A stretch of DNA of 64,000 bases from Diabrotica undecimpunctata (lineage: Eukaryota; Arthropoda; Insecta; Coleoptera; Chrysomelidae), in assembly GCF_040954645.1 (NCBI RefSeq), contig NC_092807.1, positions 81,004,017 through 81,068,016 on the forward strand. Reading direction: 5' to 3'. Below, piece by piece: positions 38,655-48,189 of the stretch. The first letter of the stretch is position 1; each line of letters starts with the position of its first letter. Under the pieces are notes generated by a model. The model was not told where the DNA came from, made no database searches, and worked only from the letters and a program-made list of their open reading frames with translations. The translations under genes and the position numbers were made by a program.

Positions 38655-41600
38655 TTGCCCCCCTCTTAAAAGATGGTTCCTCCTGGAACCTTGTCGGGAC
38701 TGAAACCGGAACTGTATGCTGGTATCGGCAACTGGACCCTCTTTTACAACTTCCAGTTGTATAAAAATGACAAGGGACGGTTTTCTCTCCGCACCAGTAA
38801 CTATGCGGATTGCAACAGACTAACACCTGGACTTCGGTGTCTTTAAAGATCTCCTCCACCATATTTCGGATAACCCTCCAATCTAATTGGCGGCACTCCA
38901 ACTTTGGCATGGCTAACTTTTGCACGTCGGACTCTAGTACGTGCTCTCTCAATTGAAGTAAGGCTTCCCACACATCTCGGTAGGTAGGTTGGTCACGGGC
39001 AGTGTCTTTTGTTACCAGGTAGAAAAGGTAACGTGATGCATCTTGGAGTTTCAAGGTTTTACCGGGAGCTGGCACCTGGCATTGAAGTTCTGCAACTCGA
39101 CCAAACTTCCTTCGAAAGACGGATGCCAACCCTGGTGCGTCTTTGATACTGGCCGGGATGGTAAGGGCCAGCGAGTAGTCATCGGGGAGCGCGAGTAGAT
39201 CTTGCTTTTCTTCAGTGGTAACACCATGTCTTGCTTTACCGGTACCTCCATAGGCACCCATGAATTCCTCAAACGTGAGGTCAGACACGTCTTGGACTTG
39301 GTTTACTTCCACTTCTTCATCTACGTCGTGGTCACCTTTGAAAGACGCCAGCCGGTTATGGTGTACTATCATCGGCTTTCCCCTCGGAATCTTGCTTATT
39401 CGATAGATGACATCGTTGATCTTCTCCATGATGAGGTATGGACCTTCCCAAAACTGCTGCAATTTGGGAGAACAACCTTTTCGCTTCTTGGGATTATACA
39501 GCCATACTTTGTCGTTCTTCTTAAAGCAACCCTTTTCGGCTTGTGTATCGTACCGTTTCTTCATTCGGTCGCTAGCGATCTGAAGGTGGGAACGGACCAA
39601 CTCATGTACATCGTCCATTCTTCTTCGTAATTCGATCACATAATCTTCACCTGCTACATCTTCTCCAGGTCGACACCCAAATTCTAGATCACAAGGTAGT
39701 CGCATTTCGCGTCCGAATAGGACTCTGGCTGGTGTCTGGCCCGTTGATTCGTTAACAGCAGATCTGTAGGCCATTGTGAAGAACGGAAGGTATTGGTCCC
39801 AGTCTCGCTGATGATCGGACACCATCTTTGTCAAATACTTGCCAACTGTCCTATTCATTCGTTCTACCATACCATCCGATTGCGGATGATACGCGGTAGT
39901 TCTTGTTTTCTTCATGCCTAGTCTATCACATATTCCTTGGAATAGATCACTTTCGAAGTTCCTGCCTTGGTCACTATGGATCTCCAAAGGCACTCCAAAT
40001 CGGCTGATATATTCTTGGATCAACTTATCTGCAACGGTGGCGGCCTTCTGGTCTGGAAGTGCGTAAATCTCGACCCACTTAGTGAAGTAATCCATTACTA
40101 CCAGCATGTACTTGCCTCCATTTTCACTTTCTGGAAATGGCCCAGCGATGTCCAAAGCTATTCTTTCAAACGGGCTTCCAACATTATATTGTCTCATAGG
40201 AGCTCTCCTTTTTCGGTAAGGCCCGTTACTCGTGGCACAAATAGTACATTTCTTACACCAGTCTTTTACATCGTCGGAACTGTTCATCCAATAAAACCGT
40301 TCCCGAATTCGCTGAAGGGTTTTCCTTACACCAAAATGCCCTCCCGATGGACTGTCGTGTAACTGACGAAGTACTTCGGCTATTCTGCTCTTTGGGATCA
40401 CCAACTGTCTTCTCTTCTCTGAACCGTCATCATTTTCCAGGACTCGTTTGAGCAAGCCATCTTCGATGATAAATGAGTCCCACTGGGCCCAATACGTCTT
40501 AACTACTGAGCATAGGTTCGATATTTTCTGCCAAGGTGGTCGACGGTTTTCCTCTTTCCATTTTCGGATTTTCTGTATAACTGGATCTCTCTCTTGTTCT
40601 TCCCTTATCTTAGTAGGCGTCCAGTCGTCGTTGAGAATCGTCGTTCTTAGCACTGCTGCTTCCTTGGATTCCGTTTTGTTGCAGTGGGAACACTCTGCTG
40701 GGCATGGCCTTCTGGAAAGAGAATCAGCGTTTCTGTGGCTAACTCCGGCTCGGTGCTCAATCTTAAAATCGTATTCTTGGAGTCGTTCGATCCACCTGGC
40801 TATCTGACCCTCTGGATTCTTAAACTGCATCAACCACTTAAGGGCGGCATGGTCGGTTCGGATTAAAAACTTCCTTCCATAGAGGTATTGATAGAAGTGC
40901 TCTACTGATTTCACTACTGCCAGAAGTTCTCTTCTCGTGACGCAATAATTCCGCTCAGGTTTTGAAAGAACTTTACTAAAATATCCGAGGACTCGTTCCT
41001 GTCCTCCTTGAATCTGAGACAGCACTCCTCCAATTCCCACATTACTTGCATCCGTATCTAAGATGAACTCTCCTTCTGGCAGTGGATACCCTAAAATTGG
41101 TGCTGTTATTAAATGCTTTTTCAACGTTTCAAAGGCATTTTGGCAGTCTATATCCCAGCGGTATTCTCTTGCTTCCTCTGTAAGTCGCGTTAATGGCTTA
41201 GCGATATCTGCAAACTTCTTAATAAACCTCCGGTAGTAAGTACATAGTCCAAGAAAACTTCTCACTTGATGTTTGTCAGTTGGTTTTGGCCATTCCTTAA
41301 TAGAATCGATTTTTCCCTTATCCACGGCCACTCCTTCTTTACTGACTATATGACCCAGATAATTGACTTTACCTTGAAATAGCTGGCACTTCTTGGGGTT
41401 TAGCATCAATTGGGCAGCTTTAAGTCGATTAAAAACGTTTTCTAAATTCCTCAAATGATCTTCGAATGTCTCCCCCAAGACGATTATGTCATCTAAATAA
41501 ACCAGGCATGTTTTCCAAGATAACCCTCTCAACACATTTTCCATAAGCCTCTCAAATGTCGCAGGAGCATTACAAAGTCCAAATGGCATAACGTTGAATT

Positions 41601-42801
41601 GCCACAATCCAGATCCTGTGGTGAAGGCTGTCTTTTCTTTATCGACTGGGTCCATTTCTACCTGCCAGTATCCAGACTTCAAATCTAAAGTAGAAAACAA
41701 TTTACTTCCAGCCAATGTGTCCAATGTGTCATCGATCCGAGGCAGAGGATAACTATCTTTCTTGGTAACGTTGTTCAGCAAACGGTAATCCACACAGAAC
41801 CTCGTCGTTCCGTCTTTCTTCTTAACCAGGACCACCGGAGAGACCCATGGACTCGTAGAAGGTTCTATCACCCCGTCTTTCTTCATTTCCTGAACAATCG
41901 TTTCAGCTTCCTCTCTCTTCGCCTGTGGTAATCGTCGAGCTGTTTGACGAATTGGCTTAGCATTACCAGTATCAATTTTATGCTTAACAACGGTAGTTCT
42001 TCCCGTCTTTCCTCCTTTCGGTACGAAAATATCACGATACTGCCGAAGAAATTCCCTTAATTTCCTTTTCTCCATCTGATTTAGAGACTGTCCTGCAACT
42101 GCAACCATTTGGTCGAATTTGTCGTTGGAATTATCAGATGTTGTCGCCTGACGGATTATGGATGTCACAGGTACACAAGTTCCTACTTTTGTCTCTCTCT
42201 TGATGGTCACTGGGTAGTCGTTAACATTGATAAGTCTCACAGGAATTTCTTTAGCCGAAGTCACCAATTCCTTTCCAATTATGATTCCACGGCCAACCTC
42301 ATCGTCGTGGTTCCAAGGCTCCATCATAACAGGTGTCCCTTCGTCTACAATTCCCTGTAGTCGCGCTACTATGATCGTTTCGCTTCTCGCAGGCACGACT
42401 GTATCTTCTGTAATGGCTGCTTGCACAGTGTTGTCATTATGTGGATGGAGAAATACCTCCTCGTTGCCAACTTTGATTACCTTATTCTTAAAATCCAATT
42501 GGAATCCATGCATATTCATTACGTCCATTCCTAATATAACATCCTCTTCGATGTCAGCAACTATAACAGTATGGACGAACTTTTCTGCTCCAACTCCCAA
42601 TTGTACCTGGATTTCTCCATGAATGTTGGCATTTTCACCTGTAGCGGTCCGAAGTCGCAACCTCGTTGGTAACAGTTTCTTACGGCTGTTTATAACTGTT
42701 GGACGTATAATGGTTCTGGTCGCTCCGGTATCCACCAACAACGTATGTCTTTTACCATTTATTTCTCCATCTACATATACACTATCTTCACGACATTTCA
42801 A
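38644..42801 (-). CDS. pol: gypsy Pol with C-terminal macrodomain and CCCH finger
   Basis: A 1385-codon frame, open upstream to about 42899 and probably reached by -1 frameshifting from gag. Domains in order: retropepsin (LLVDTGATRTII, residues about 20-32); RT with YLDDIIV (about 440); RNase H (FILDTDASNVGIGG, about 578); integrase with an HHCC finger (about 810-870) and DDE core (ALDIAG; HSDQGRNFES; DGMVERMNR); and a GPY/F module (WEGPYLIME, about 1118). Then, unusually, residues about 1198-1330 match TARG1/OARD1-type macrodomains (LASVFRRKFGRVAEL, FYLVTKDTARDQPTY, LAMPKLECRQLDW), and about 1344-1362 form a C-x7-C-x5-C-x3-H zinc finger. The lysine in LVTK aligns with the catalytic lysine of TARG1. 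The glycine/aspartate loop after MP is altered. The last codons cross the PPT into the LTR. Confidence 0.93.
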   Translation of the reverse strand: MKCREDSVYVDGEINGKRHTLLVDTGATRTIIRPTVINSRKKLLPTRLRLRTATGENANIHGEIQVQLGVGAEKFVHTVIVADIEEDVILGMDVMNMHGFQLDFKNKVIKVGNEEVFLHPHNDNTVQAAITEDTVVPARSETIIVARLQGIVDEGTPVMMEPWNHDDEVGRGIIIGKELVTSAKEIPVRLINVNDYPVTIKRETKVGTCVPVTSIIRQATTSDNSNDKFDQMVAVAGQSLNQMEKRKLREFLRQYRDIFVPKGGKTGRTTVVKHKIDTGNAKPIRQTARRLPQAKREEAETIVQEMKKDGVIEPSTSPWVSPVVLVKKKDGTTRFCVDYRLLNNVTKKDSYPLPRIDDTLDTLAGSKLFSTLDLKSGYWQVEMDPVDKEKTAFTTGSGLWQFNVMPFGLCNAPATFERLMENVLRGLSWKTCLVYLDDIIVLGETFEDHLRNLENVFNRLKAAQLMLNPKKCQLFQGKVNYLGHIVSKEGVAVDKGKIDSIKEWPKPTDKHQVRSFLGLCTYYRRFIKKFADIAKPLTRLTEEAREYRWDIDCQNAFETLKKHLITAPILGYPLPEGEFILDTDASNVGIGGVLSQIQGGQERVLGYFSKVLSKPERNYCVTRRELLAVVKSVEHFYQYLYGRKFLIRTDHAALKWLMQFKNPEGQIARWIERLQEYDFKIEHRAGVSHRNADSLSRRPCPAECSHCNKTESKEAAVLRTTILNDDWTPTKIREEQERDPVIQKIRKWKEENRRPPWQKISNLCSVVKTYWAQWDSFIIEDGLLKRVLENDDGSEKRRQLVIPKSRIAEVLRQLHDSPSGGHFGVRKTLQRIRERFYWMNSSDDVKDWCKKCTICATSNGPYRKRRAPMRQYNVGSPFERIALDIAGPFPESENGGKYMLVVMDYFTKWVEIYALPDQKAATVADKLIQEYISRFGVPLEIHSDQGRNFESDLFQGICDRLGMKKTRTTAYHPQSDGMVERMNRTVGKYLTKMVSDHQRDWDQYLPFFTMAYRSAVNESTGQTPARVLFGREMRLPCDLEFGCRPGEDVAGEDYVIELRRRMDDVHELVRSHLQIASDRMKKRYDTQAEKGCFKKNDKVWLYNPKKRKGCSPKLQQFWEGPYLIMEKINDVIYRISKIPRGKPMIVHHNRLASFKGDHDVDEEVEVNQVQDVSDLTFEEFMGAYGGTGKARHGVTTEEKQDLLALPDDYSLALTIPASIKDAPGLASVFRRKFGRVAELQCQVPAPGKTLKLQDASRYLFYLVTKDTARDQPTYRDVWEALLQLREHVLESDVQKLAMPKLECRQLDWRVIRNMVEEIFKDTEVQVLVCCNPHSYWCGEKTVPCHFYTTGSCKRGSSCRYQHTVPVSVPTRFQEEPSFKRGAMLR
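38655..38668 (-). promoter_or_regulatory. Polypurine tract
   Basis: On the element strand AAGAGGGGGGCAA abuts the 3' LTR, the expected plus-strand primer site. It is also read as the last codons of pol. Confidence 0.85.
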
Positions 42802-42872
42802 AGAAGCTATTAGTATGAGAGGGTCTTTGGAAAAGTTTTGGGTCGAAGCTGCCCCCCTAAGGCTGACCCGTT

Positions 42873-44192
42873 CTAGTTTTCCTGATGGTGAGTTTCTTGA
42901 TTTGCGTCATACCTAGGGTGCTTACAGGAGCTTCGTACGTGTCCTATTTCGCCACAATTCCAGCATCTGATGGTCTTCGTTTTCTTGTATGTCATGCTTT
43001 TCATCATATTAACGAGCTGGTCAAGTTTATCTTCATCTCCTTCCTCTTTTACAGTCCTAACTTTACTATACCCGCCAGAGGCCTGCGTAGCTGACTCGTA
43101 TTCGAGGGCGGCGGATAAGACATCAACCAGCGTCTTGTGACGAGCTAATCGTAGTGTTCTCTGCATTTCATGATCACGAAGACCATCAATAAACGTTTGA
43201 ACGGCCAATTTTTCCATCATGTCTTCGGGAGCTGTTGGATAAGCATATCGTACTAATCTGGCAATATCTACCTCATATTCTTGAAGAGCCTCATCTTTCT
43301 TCTGTCTACGATTTTTAAGCTGTGACTGATATACATGCTCCAAATGTTCGTGGCCATATCGCATATTTAACCTCTTCCTCAGTTGTTCGAAATCATCGGT
43401 CTCCTCTACGGCTATGGTCTGAAGCACATCTAAGGCATCTCCTCGAAGGGCGATAGTCAGGTTTACAGCCTTTTCTTTTTCAGACCATCCATTTGCTCTT
43501 GCGGCTGATTCGAACTGTTTCATGTAGTTGTTCCATGATGATTTTCCGTCGAAAGTTGGGACTTTAACATGAATAGAACCTCCACTTCCTTCAAATTTCG
43601 GACGTGTCTCCAACTTGAATTTCGTCTCGTCTTCTTTTATCTCCACTGTAATCGGATTGTTACCTCTCTCTGCTGTCCCTGTTTCCTCCATCTTCTTTTC
43701 CATCTCTTTCCATATCTTTTCTTCGAAGGCTAACATATCGGCAGCAACTTGGTTTTTTAATGAAGATATTCTATCGTCCAGGGCAGACATCTCAGAAGTG
43801 ACTTTAGAGATTTCCGAAGAGATGTTAGCAGAGACTTTGCTTTCCAGCGAAGAAATCTCGTTAGAAACTTTGTCTTCCAACGAAGCGATGTCGCCGGAAA
43901 CTTTGGCTACATCACCAGAAACTTTGGCTACATCAGAAGAAACTTTCGAAATATCGTCAGAAACTTTGTTCTCTAATGATGCGATGTCACCGGAAATTTT
44001 CGAAATCGACGAGAGGACAGCATCATGTTTGTCTTCAAATATATAAGTCTCTGGATCTAGTCCTTCTTCTAGCAAAGCGTTCTTTAGTCGTTGGACTAAC
44101 TCAGCCTTTTTTCCGGTAGAAGCTAATTCTCTGTCTTCAAGATGTCTTCTTAAATTAGTCACTGTCAGCTCATAAATCGTAGCCATTTTCAC
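42873..44192 (-). CDS. gag: gypsy Gag with SAP domain
   Basis: 439 codons from an upstream GTG. The likely start is the ATG at 44186 (MATIYELTVTNL). Residues about 4-40 form a SAP domain (LRRHLEDRELASTGKKAELVQRLKNAL), a DNA/chromatin-binding helix pair that is uncommon in Gag. Residues about 60-165 are a coiled-coil of repeated KVSxDIxxLE units. A capsid-like region follows (VPTFDGKSSWNNYMKQFE; LNMRYGHEHLEHVYQSQL). The C-terminus has one CCHC knuckle, CWNCGEIGHVRSSC. The frame is intact. It builds the particle and binds the RNA. The SAP domain may also tether it to chromatin (inference). Confidence 0.92.
   Translation of the reverse strand: MKMATIYELTVTNLRRHLEDRELASTGKKAELVQRLKNALLEEGLDPETYIFEDKHDAVLSSISKISGDIASLENKVSDDISKVSSDVAKVSGDVAKVSGDIASLEDKVSNEISSLESKVSANISSEISKVTSEMSALDDRISSLKNQVAADMLAFEEKIWKEMEKKMEETGTAERGNNPITVEIKEDETKFKLETRPKFEGSGGSIHVKVPTFDGKSSWNNYMKQFESAARANGWSEKEKAVNLTIALRGDALDVLQTIAVEETDDFEQLRKRLNMRYGHEHLEHVYQSQLKNRRQKKDEALQEYEVDIARLVRYAYPTAPEDMMEKLAVQTFIDGLRDHEMQRTLRLARHKTLVDVLSAALEYESATQASGGYSKVRTVKEEGDEDKLDQLVNMMKSMTYKKTKTIRCWNCGEIGHVRSSCKHPRYDANQETHHQEN
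42876..42882 (-). promoter_or_regulatory. Candidate -1 frameshift site at the gag stop
   Basis: On the element strand GGAAAAC is followed directly by the gag TAG (42875-42873). Pol is in the -1 frame and is open across this point, starting only about 30 nt upstream. The heptamer is near, not identical, to the X XXY YYZ consensus. Confidence 0.55.
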
Positions 44193-44245
44193 AATTTATT
44201 TTATATTCACTTGTATTATTATTATAAGTCTAATTTATGTTCGAT

Positions 44246-44260
44246 CTCACTCTGACACCA
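44246..44260 (-). promoter_or_regulatory. Primer-binding site
   Basis: On the element strand TGGTGTCAGAGTGAG starts 2 nt after the 5' LTR. It begins with TGG, as expected for pairing to tRNA CCA. It resembles the 3' end of insect tRNA-Leu (inference). Confidence 0.7.
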
Positions 44261-44262
44261 TT

Positions 44263-44651
44263 TGTTGTGAATTTATTAAAAGGTTCAATATTTATAACAC
44301 TTACGGATTTAATTTATTTCTTTATTTATATTAACTTATCTGACAAATTTATATATATCCGTACGTTACAAATTCGCGAGCGCGAGTTCAGAATTAACTG
44401 TTCCTTCCAAATCAAATGTCCTTTATATATGCCATTGCCTTTACGCTAGAATCATCGAACAGCCTTCTCGATTTGCGGCGAAATTATAACGGTAAGGCAA
44501 ACGGGTATTTTTTACATCGGCTCGACCGTTTCTGGAAGGTCCATTCAGGTAAATTTCTGCCGGCTAATAGAATACTCTCGTAAAATCTAAAAACAGAACA
44601 CATTAGTCATAATATTTACGGTTATTTTAGGCCAGGATAATTATCGTAACA
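44263..44651 (-). repeat. 5' LTR of the intact gypsy element
   Basis: 389 bp, paired with 38266-38654. Promoter and start site lie within, but no exact element is claimed. Confidence 0.95.
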
Positions 44652-44876
44652 ATACATAATGTGATACAATATAATAAATAATGTTGAATAACATTATTAG
44701 GGCTTATTAAAGAGTAATACCCAAATATTTTGCAGTATTTGAATATGGAATTTGATTATTTATATTTATTGGAATATTTATTTTAAACGTTTTTGTTAGT
44801 AAAGTTTACATAATATATGAAGTTTGTTTCGTCACTTGCTTGTCCAGTCATATTAGTCCAGGGTAATAAGGATTTT

Positions 44877-46848
44877 GGGCGGACGTAATTTCGGCCGGAA
44901 AAAGAGCAGGTACTAAAAGCCGGTAGGTAAATTCGGCCGGAGGTTTTAAGTTGCTTCCTTATCTCATAGGTATTTTCGGCCGCAAATCAAATAAAATAAC
45001 AGAATGCTTTATATTAAAATATTTCTTTATTTCAATAAAATTATTACATCAACTTATTTCTATAAATTAAGTAAACTATAAATTTTTAAAAAACGTTTTG
45101 ATGTGATACAGATTTAACGAAATTAATTCTAGAAATATTGTCAGATCGAAGCATATTTACCATGTTTTCGATAAATTTTAGTTTGTTTTTTACTTGTTTG
45201 TCTTTAATTTTTGCTGGAATATTTAAATTTTTTATTTTTAAATATGCATCGATCTGACAATCTTTTAATTTTTCTATAAAAATAAATATAGAAGGGTGAC
45301 TTGAATAAAAACTAGAATTAAAGTGCGAATGGAATGATTCGCAGGCATTTGTGGTTCTTTTAATTGATGGGTTTTCATATGCCCATATATTTGGTGGAAA
45401 ATGAGATTCTGGCGCTATGTAGTTTTCTAATAAATAGTCTGCGTATTTATCTATAAGTTTATGGTCCGGTTTGTATGACATGAGATCAAATATGAAACAA
45501 TCTTCAACTTCAGAGGGGTCTAAATAAGTTAGCCCAAAAGTATGAGTAAGCCATTTGCTTTCCTCGCAGTTTTTATCTTTATACATTTGGGTTAACCCTA
45601 ATGATTGTATTTTCCTATACCACGCCTGGTGCAAGTGGAATCTACAACCATTTAGTTTGGTTTTGGGAAAGACAACTTTTAATGCGTTATGAATTGCGAT
45701 TTCAAAATCCACAAATACCTCCTTCGGTTCAAAAACAATATTATAAAGTTCAAAAATTTTAGATTTTACCAACAGAAAAAGTCTCATATATGTGTCACTG
45801 GTCTTATTGGGCAACAGACAATACAAAAGAGGAACATAATGCCCATTTTCCAGTCCATGGATGGTAAATAACTGATAAAAATATTTTGTACAATAAGAAA
45901 ATGTGCCATCCATGTAAAAATCTTTCATTTTACATAAACTTATTATATTTGTATGGCAAGAAAAAACAATGATATTATCAGCTGTGCTGTTAATAAACAA
46001 AAAATTTTCACCTGTTGTGGTTTTCGGTCCATAACTATCGAGTACAGAATGTACATCGTGAATATCCTTAGGCAGGGCTGGTAAGAGCTTACGGCGGCTG
46101 TTGTACAAATTTCTTCTTATTAGACTGACATCTATCGATGACAAATTCTCTGGCAAATGATTTGAAAGAACGCTTTTAATAATTTTTGAAGGTTTCTCCG
46201 ATATGTCTTCCTCAGCTTTGCGCTTGCATGAAGTCGTCACTATTTTTCTCTCCAACGTAGTTTCATCGGACTCGTGGTTGTGGATTAATTCACTTCTAGT
46301 AACTGTGTATTCCGCACCAACAGTGTACAGTTTGGCTAAACATCTTAAATTTTTCTTTATACACCTCCAACGTACTTCACCACTTTTTAATACGTCCTGT
46401 TTACAAAACTGAAACTTTTCTACAACTAGTAAGTCACAACCGCGTGAACTCTTAATTACTGAAACAGATGCCATCGTATACAAATAATATATTTTATGCT
46501 TTCTATCGACTAGTAGCTTCAAAAGTTATAATACTGACTAGCTATAATAATTTTATACCTGTTATTTGTGAATTTTATACATTTAAAGGAATAATCTTAA
46601 GTAGGTACAACATAGTTATTAGAATAAAGAGATAAGTAAATTAAAGGTATTTCCGACAGGTACACAGGATTAGGTATTTCCAAATAAATACACAATTAAT
46701 ATTTTACAGAAACTATGAAGCGTAATTACCAATATTTTAATCTCATCGTAAACATCAACCCCTCGGCCGAAATTACCCCTGTCATAAATGGTACCCCTTG
46801 ATTTATGCAGGTAGGCCAAGGGATTACCGGCCGAAATTACGCCCGCCG
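44877..46848 (-). mobile_element. FLYWCH-type MULE DNA transposon, apparently intact
   Basis: 1972 bp with the 8-bp target duplication AGGATTTT (44869-44876, 46849-46856). The ends match in inverse: left GGGCGGACGTAATTTCGGCC, right (reverse) CGGCGGGCGTAATTTCGGCC. The motif TTCGGCCG recurs inside both ends (about 44932 and 44974; 46756 and 46828), a likely transposase-binding array. One uninterrupted transposase gene fills the interior. Confidence 0.9.
45086..46474 (-). CDS. MULE transposase with FLYWCH zinc finger
   Basis: 462 codons from the ATG at 46474; the frame is open to 46522 but only from a TTG. Residues about 15-75 form a FLYWCH-type finger (FQFCKQDV, VRWRCIKKNLRCLAKL, IHNHES), which binds the element ends. 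The middle is the MULE catalytic domain: first D in FYMDGTFSYC, second D in EVFVDFEIAI, the CxxH-type CRFHLHQAWY, and E in TNACESFHSHFN. A basic segment (KRKAEEDISEKPSKIIK) may serve nuclear import. The gene is uninterrupted with all catalytic residues present, so the element may be autonomous and recently active. It has no introns. Length fits the FLYWCH/MULE (Phantom-like) group. Confidence 0.92.
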   Translation of the reverse strand: MASVSVIKSSRGCDLLVVEKFQFCKQDVLKSGEVRWRCIKKNLRCLAKLYTVGAEYTVTRSELIHNHESDETTLERKIVTTSCKRKAEEDISEKPSKIIKSVLSNHLPENLSSIDVSLIRRNLYNSRRKLLPALPKDIHDVHSVLDSYGPKTTTGENFLFINSTADNIIVFSCHTNIISLCKMKDFYMDGTFSYCTKYFYQLFTIHGLENGHYVPLLYCLLPNKTSDTYMRLFLLVKSKIFELYNIVFEPKEVFVDFEIAIHNALKVVFPKTKLNGCRFHLHQAWYRKIQSLGLTQMYKDKNCEESKWLTHTFGLTYLDPSEVEDCFIFDLMSYKPDHKLIDKYADYLLENYIAPESHFPPNIWAYENPSIKRTTNACESFHSHFNSSFYSSHPSIFIFIEKLKDCQIDAYLKIKNLNIPAKIKDKQVKNKLKFIENMVNMLRSDNISRINFVKSVSHQNVF

Positions 46849-46857
46849 AGGATTTTC

Positions 46858-48162
46858 TCGTGACACTCAATAATCCAGGTAGCTGACAACTTTTTTAGTT
46901 ATTGTAGACCTATAAGAAGAAAATCTGTTTTCTGCCTAAAGTTCGAAGCCTTTTTTTAATGATTAACAATTTAATGCAAAAAACGCGATTTTTTCTATTT
47001 TTTGCACTCGATTAGAAAGATAAATAATTGACATAAAATTACAAAATTTTATTTTTTAGAATATTGACAAAGCTTCAAAATGCCGATTTTTGAAAGTTGA
47101 AAAGTCAATTTGTTGCTTCGCAAACTGCAAAATAAGCGACAATTGATATTTGTTAAAAACTTTTAGTAAAATTAAACTTTAAACTTTAGAGTTCCACCCA
47201 AAGTTGGGTATTGGGGTACTTAACAAACCCTCAAAATTTGGGACCGATATATTAATTAGTTTAAAGGTTATTGTATTTGTTTATCTCAGAGACCTTTTTT
47301 TTACAATAACAACAGAGAAAATAATAAAGATAGGGTAATTCTGTGGGTGACAAATGAAAGCAAAAGACTTATACTATCAATATGCATTAAAAAAAATAAA
47401 AGAATAATTTATTATAGTCAAAAATCCTGATGTCAAATTTTTGAAATTATGTAGTTTATAAACATTTAGAATAACTTTAAAAACATTGTCTCTAGAAAAA
47501 ATCTTTTTTCACATTCGAAAAGCTAGTATTTTTACCCGAATTTTCAAATAAAAAAATTTGGCCTAGGTTAATTTGGGCCAAAGTTAGCCATGTTTTTTTG
47601 TTAATTCATAGCTAATTTGATTAAAATAATTAAGGAACCTTATTGACGCCATGTTAAAGAATGGGATTTGTATTTTTTGTTAAAAAATTTGCACAAACAT
47701 TGTACCTTTACAGGACCCTCTACGAATTTTCAAAAATGTAGTTCAAATAGTGACTAGGAAGAACCCACAAATCGATGGCGTTTAAATACCGAACAAACAA
47801 TTTTAAACTAATAAAATTTTCTATATCTCCGGATCTACTCAATGGATTTTGATCACTCTTTTTTTAATTTGTATGTAATTTCTACGTACATTACAAATAT
47901 GTAATTTGTTTATATATTAATTAATTAATAAATGGTCTAGTTTGTTTGAACAATTCGTGAAAAAATAATTTTCTTCCAAAAATCTATTTTTTTAATACCT
48001 AGTATCATTAATAATCATAGAAAAAATCGCGTTTTTTGCATTAAATTGTTAATAATTAAAAAACGGCTCCAAATTCAAGGCAGGAAACAAGTAGGTTTTC
48101 TTCCTATAAGGTCTACAATAACTAAAAAAGTTGTCAGCGACCTGGATTATTGAGTGTCACGA
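46858..48162. mobile_element. 1.3-kb non-coding element with 145-bp terminal inverted repeats
   Basis: Left arm 46858-47003 and right arm 48019-48162 are about 90% identical inverses, beginning TCGTGACACTCAATAATCCA. The interior is AT-rich with no protein. The superfamily is unknown; no clear target duplication was found. The MULE's right target copy ends at 46856, 1 bp from the left tip. Confidence 0.8.
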
Positions 48163-48189
48163 ACATGGTCTATTTTTTGCTTATTTCCC

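Larger units (their letters stand above)
38266..44651 (-). mobile_element. Full-length Ty3/gypsy element with macrodomain
   Basis: 6386 bp between 4-bp target duplications ATAC (38262-38265, 44652-44655). The 389-bp LTRs read as identical, so the insertion is recent. It has a PBS, gag, pol in the -1 frame, and a PPT. Gag has an N-terminal SAP domain. Pol ends with a macrodomain and CCCH finger. There is no env. Both main frames are uninterrupted, so this copy could be active. Confidence 0.95.

Noticed and set aside
39202..42916. Several plus-strand frames of 80-140 codons across the gypsy element
   Set aside because: Antisense shadows of pol and gag.
38266..44651. Possible env gene, which would suggest an errantivirus-like element
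   Set aside because: The space between integrase and the 3' LTR is filled by the macrodomain and CCCH tail; there is no signal peptide, no transmembrane segment and no third frame.
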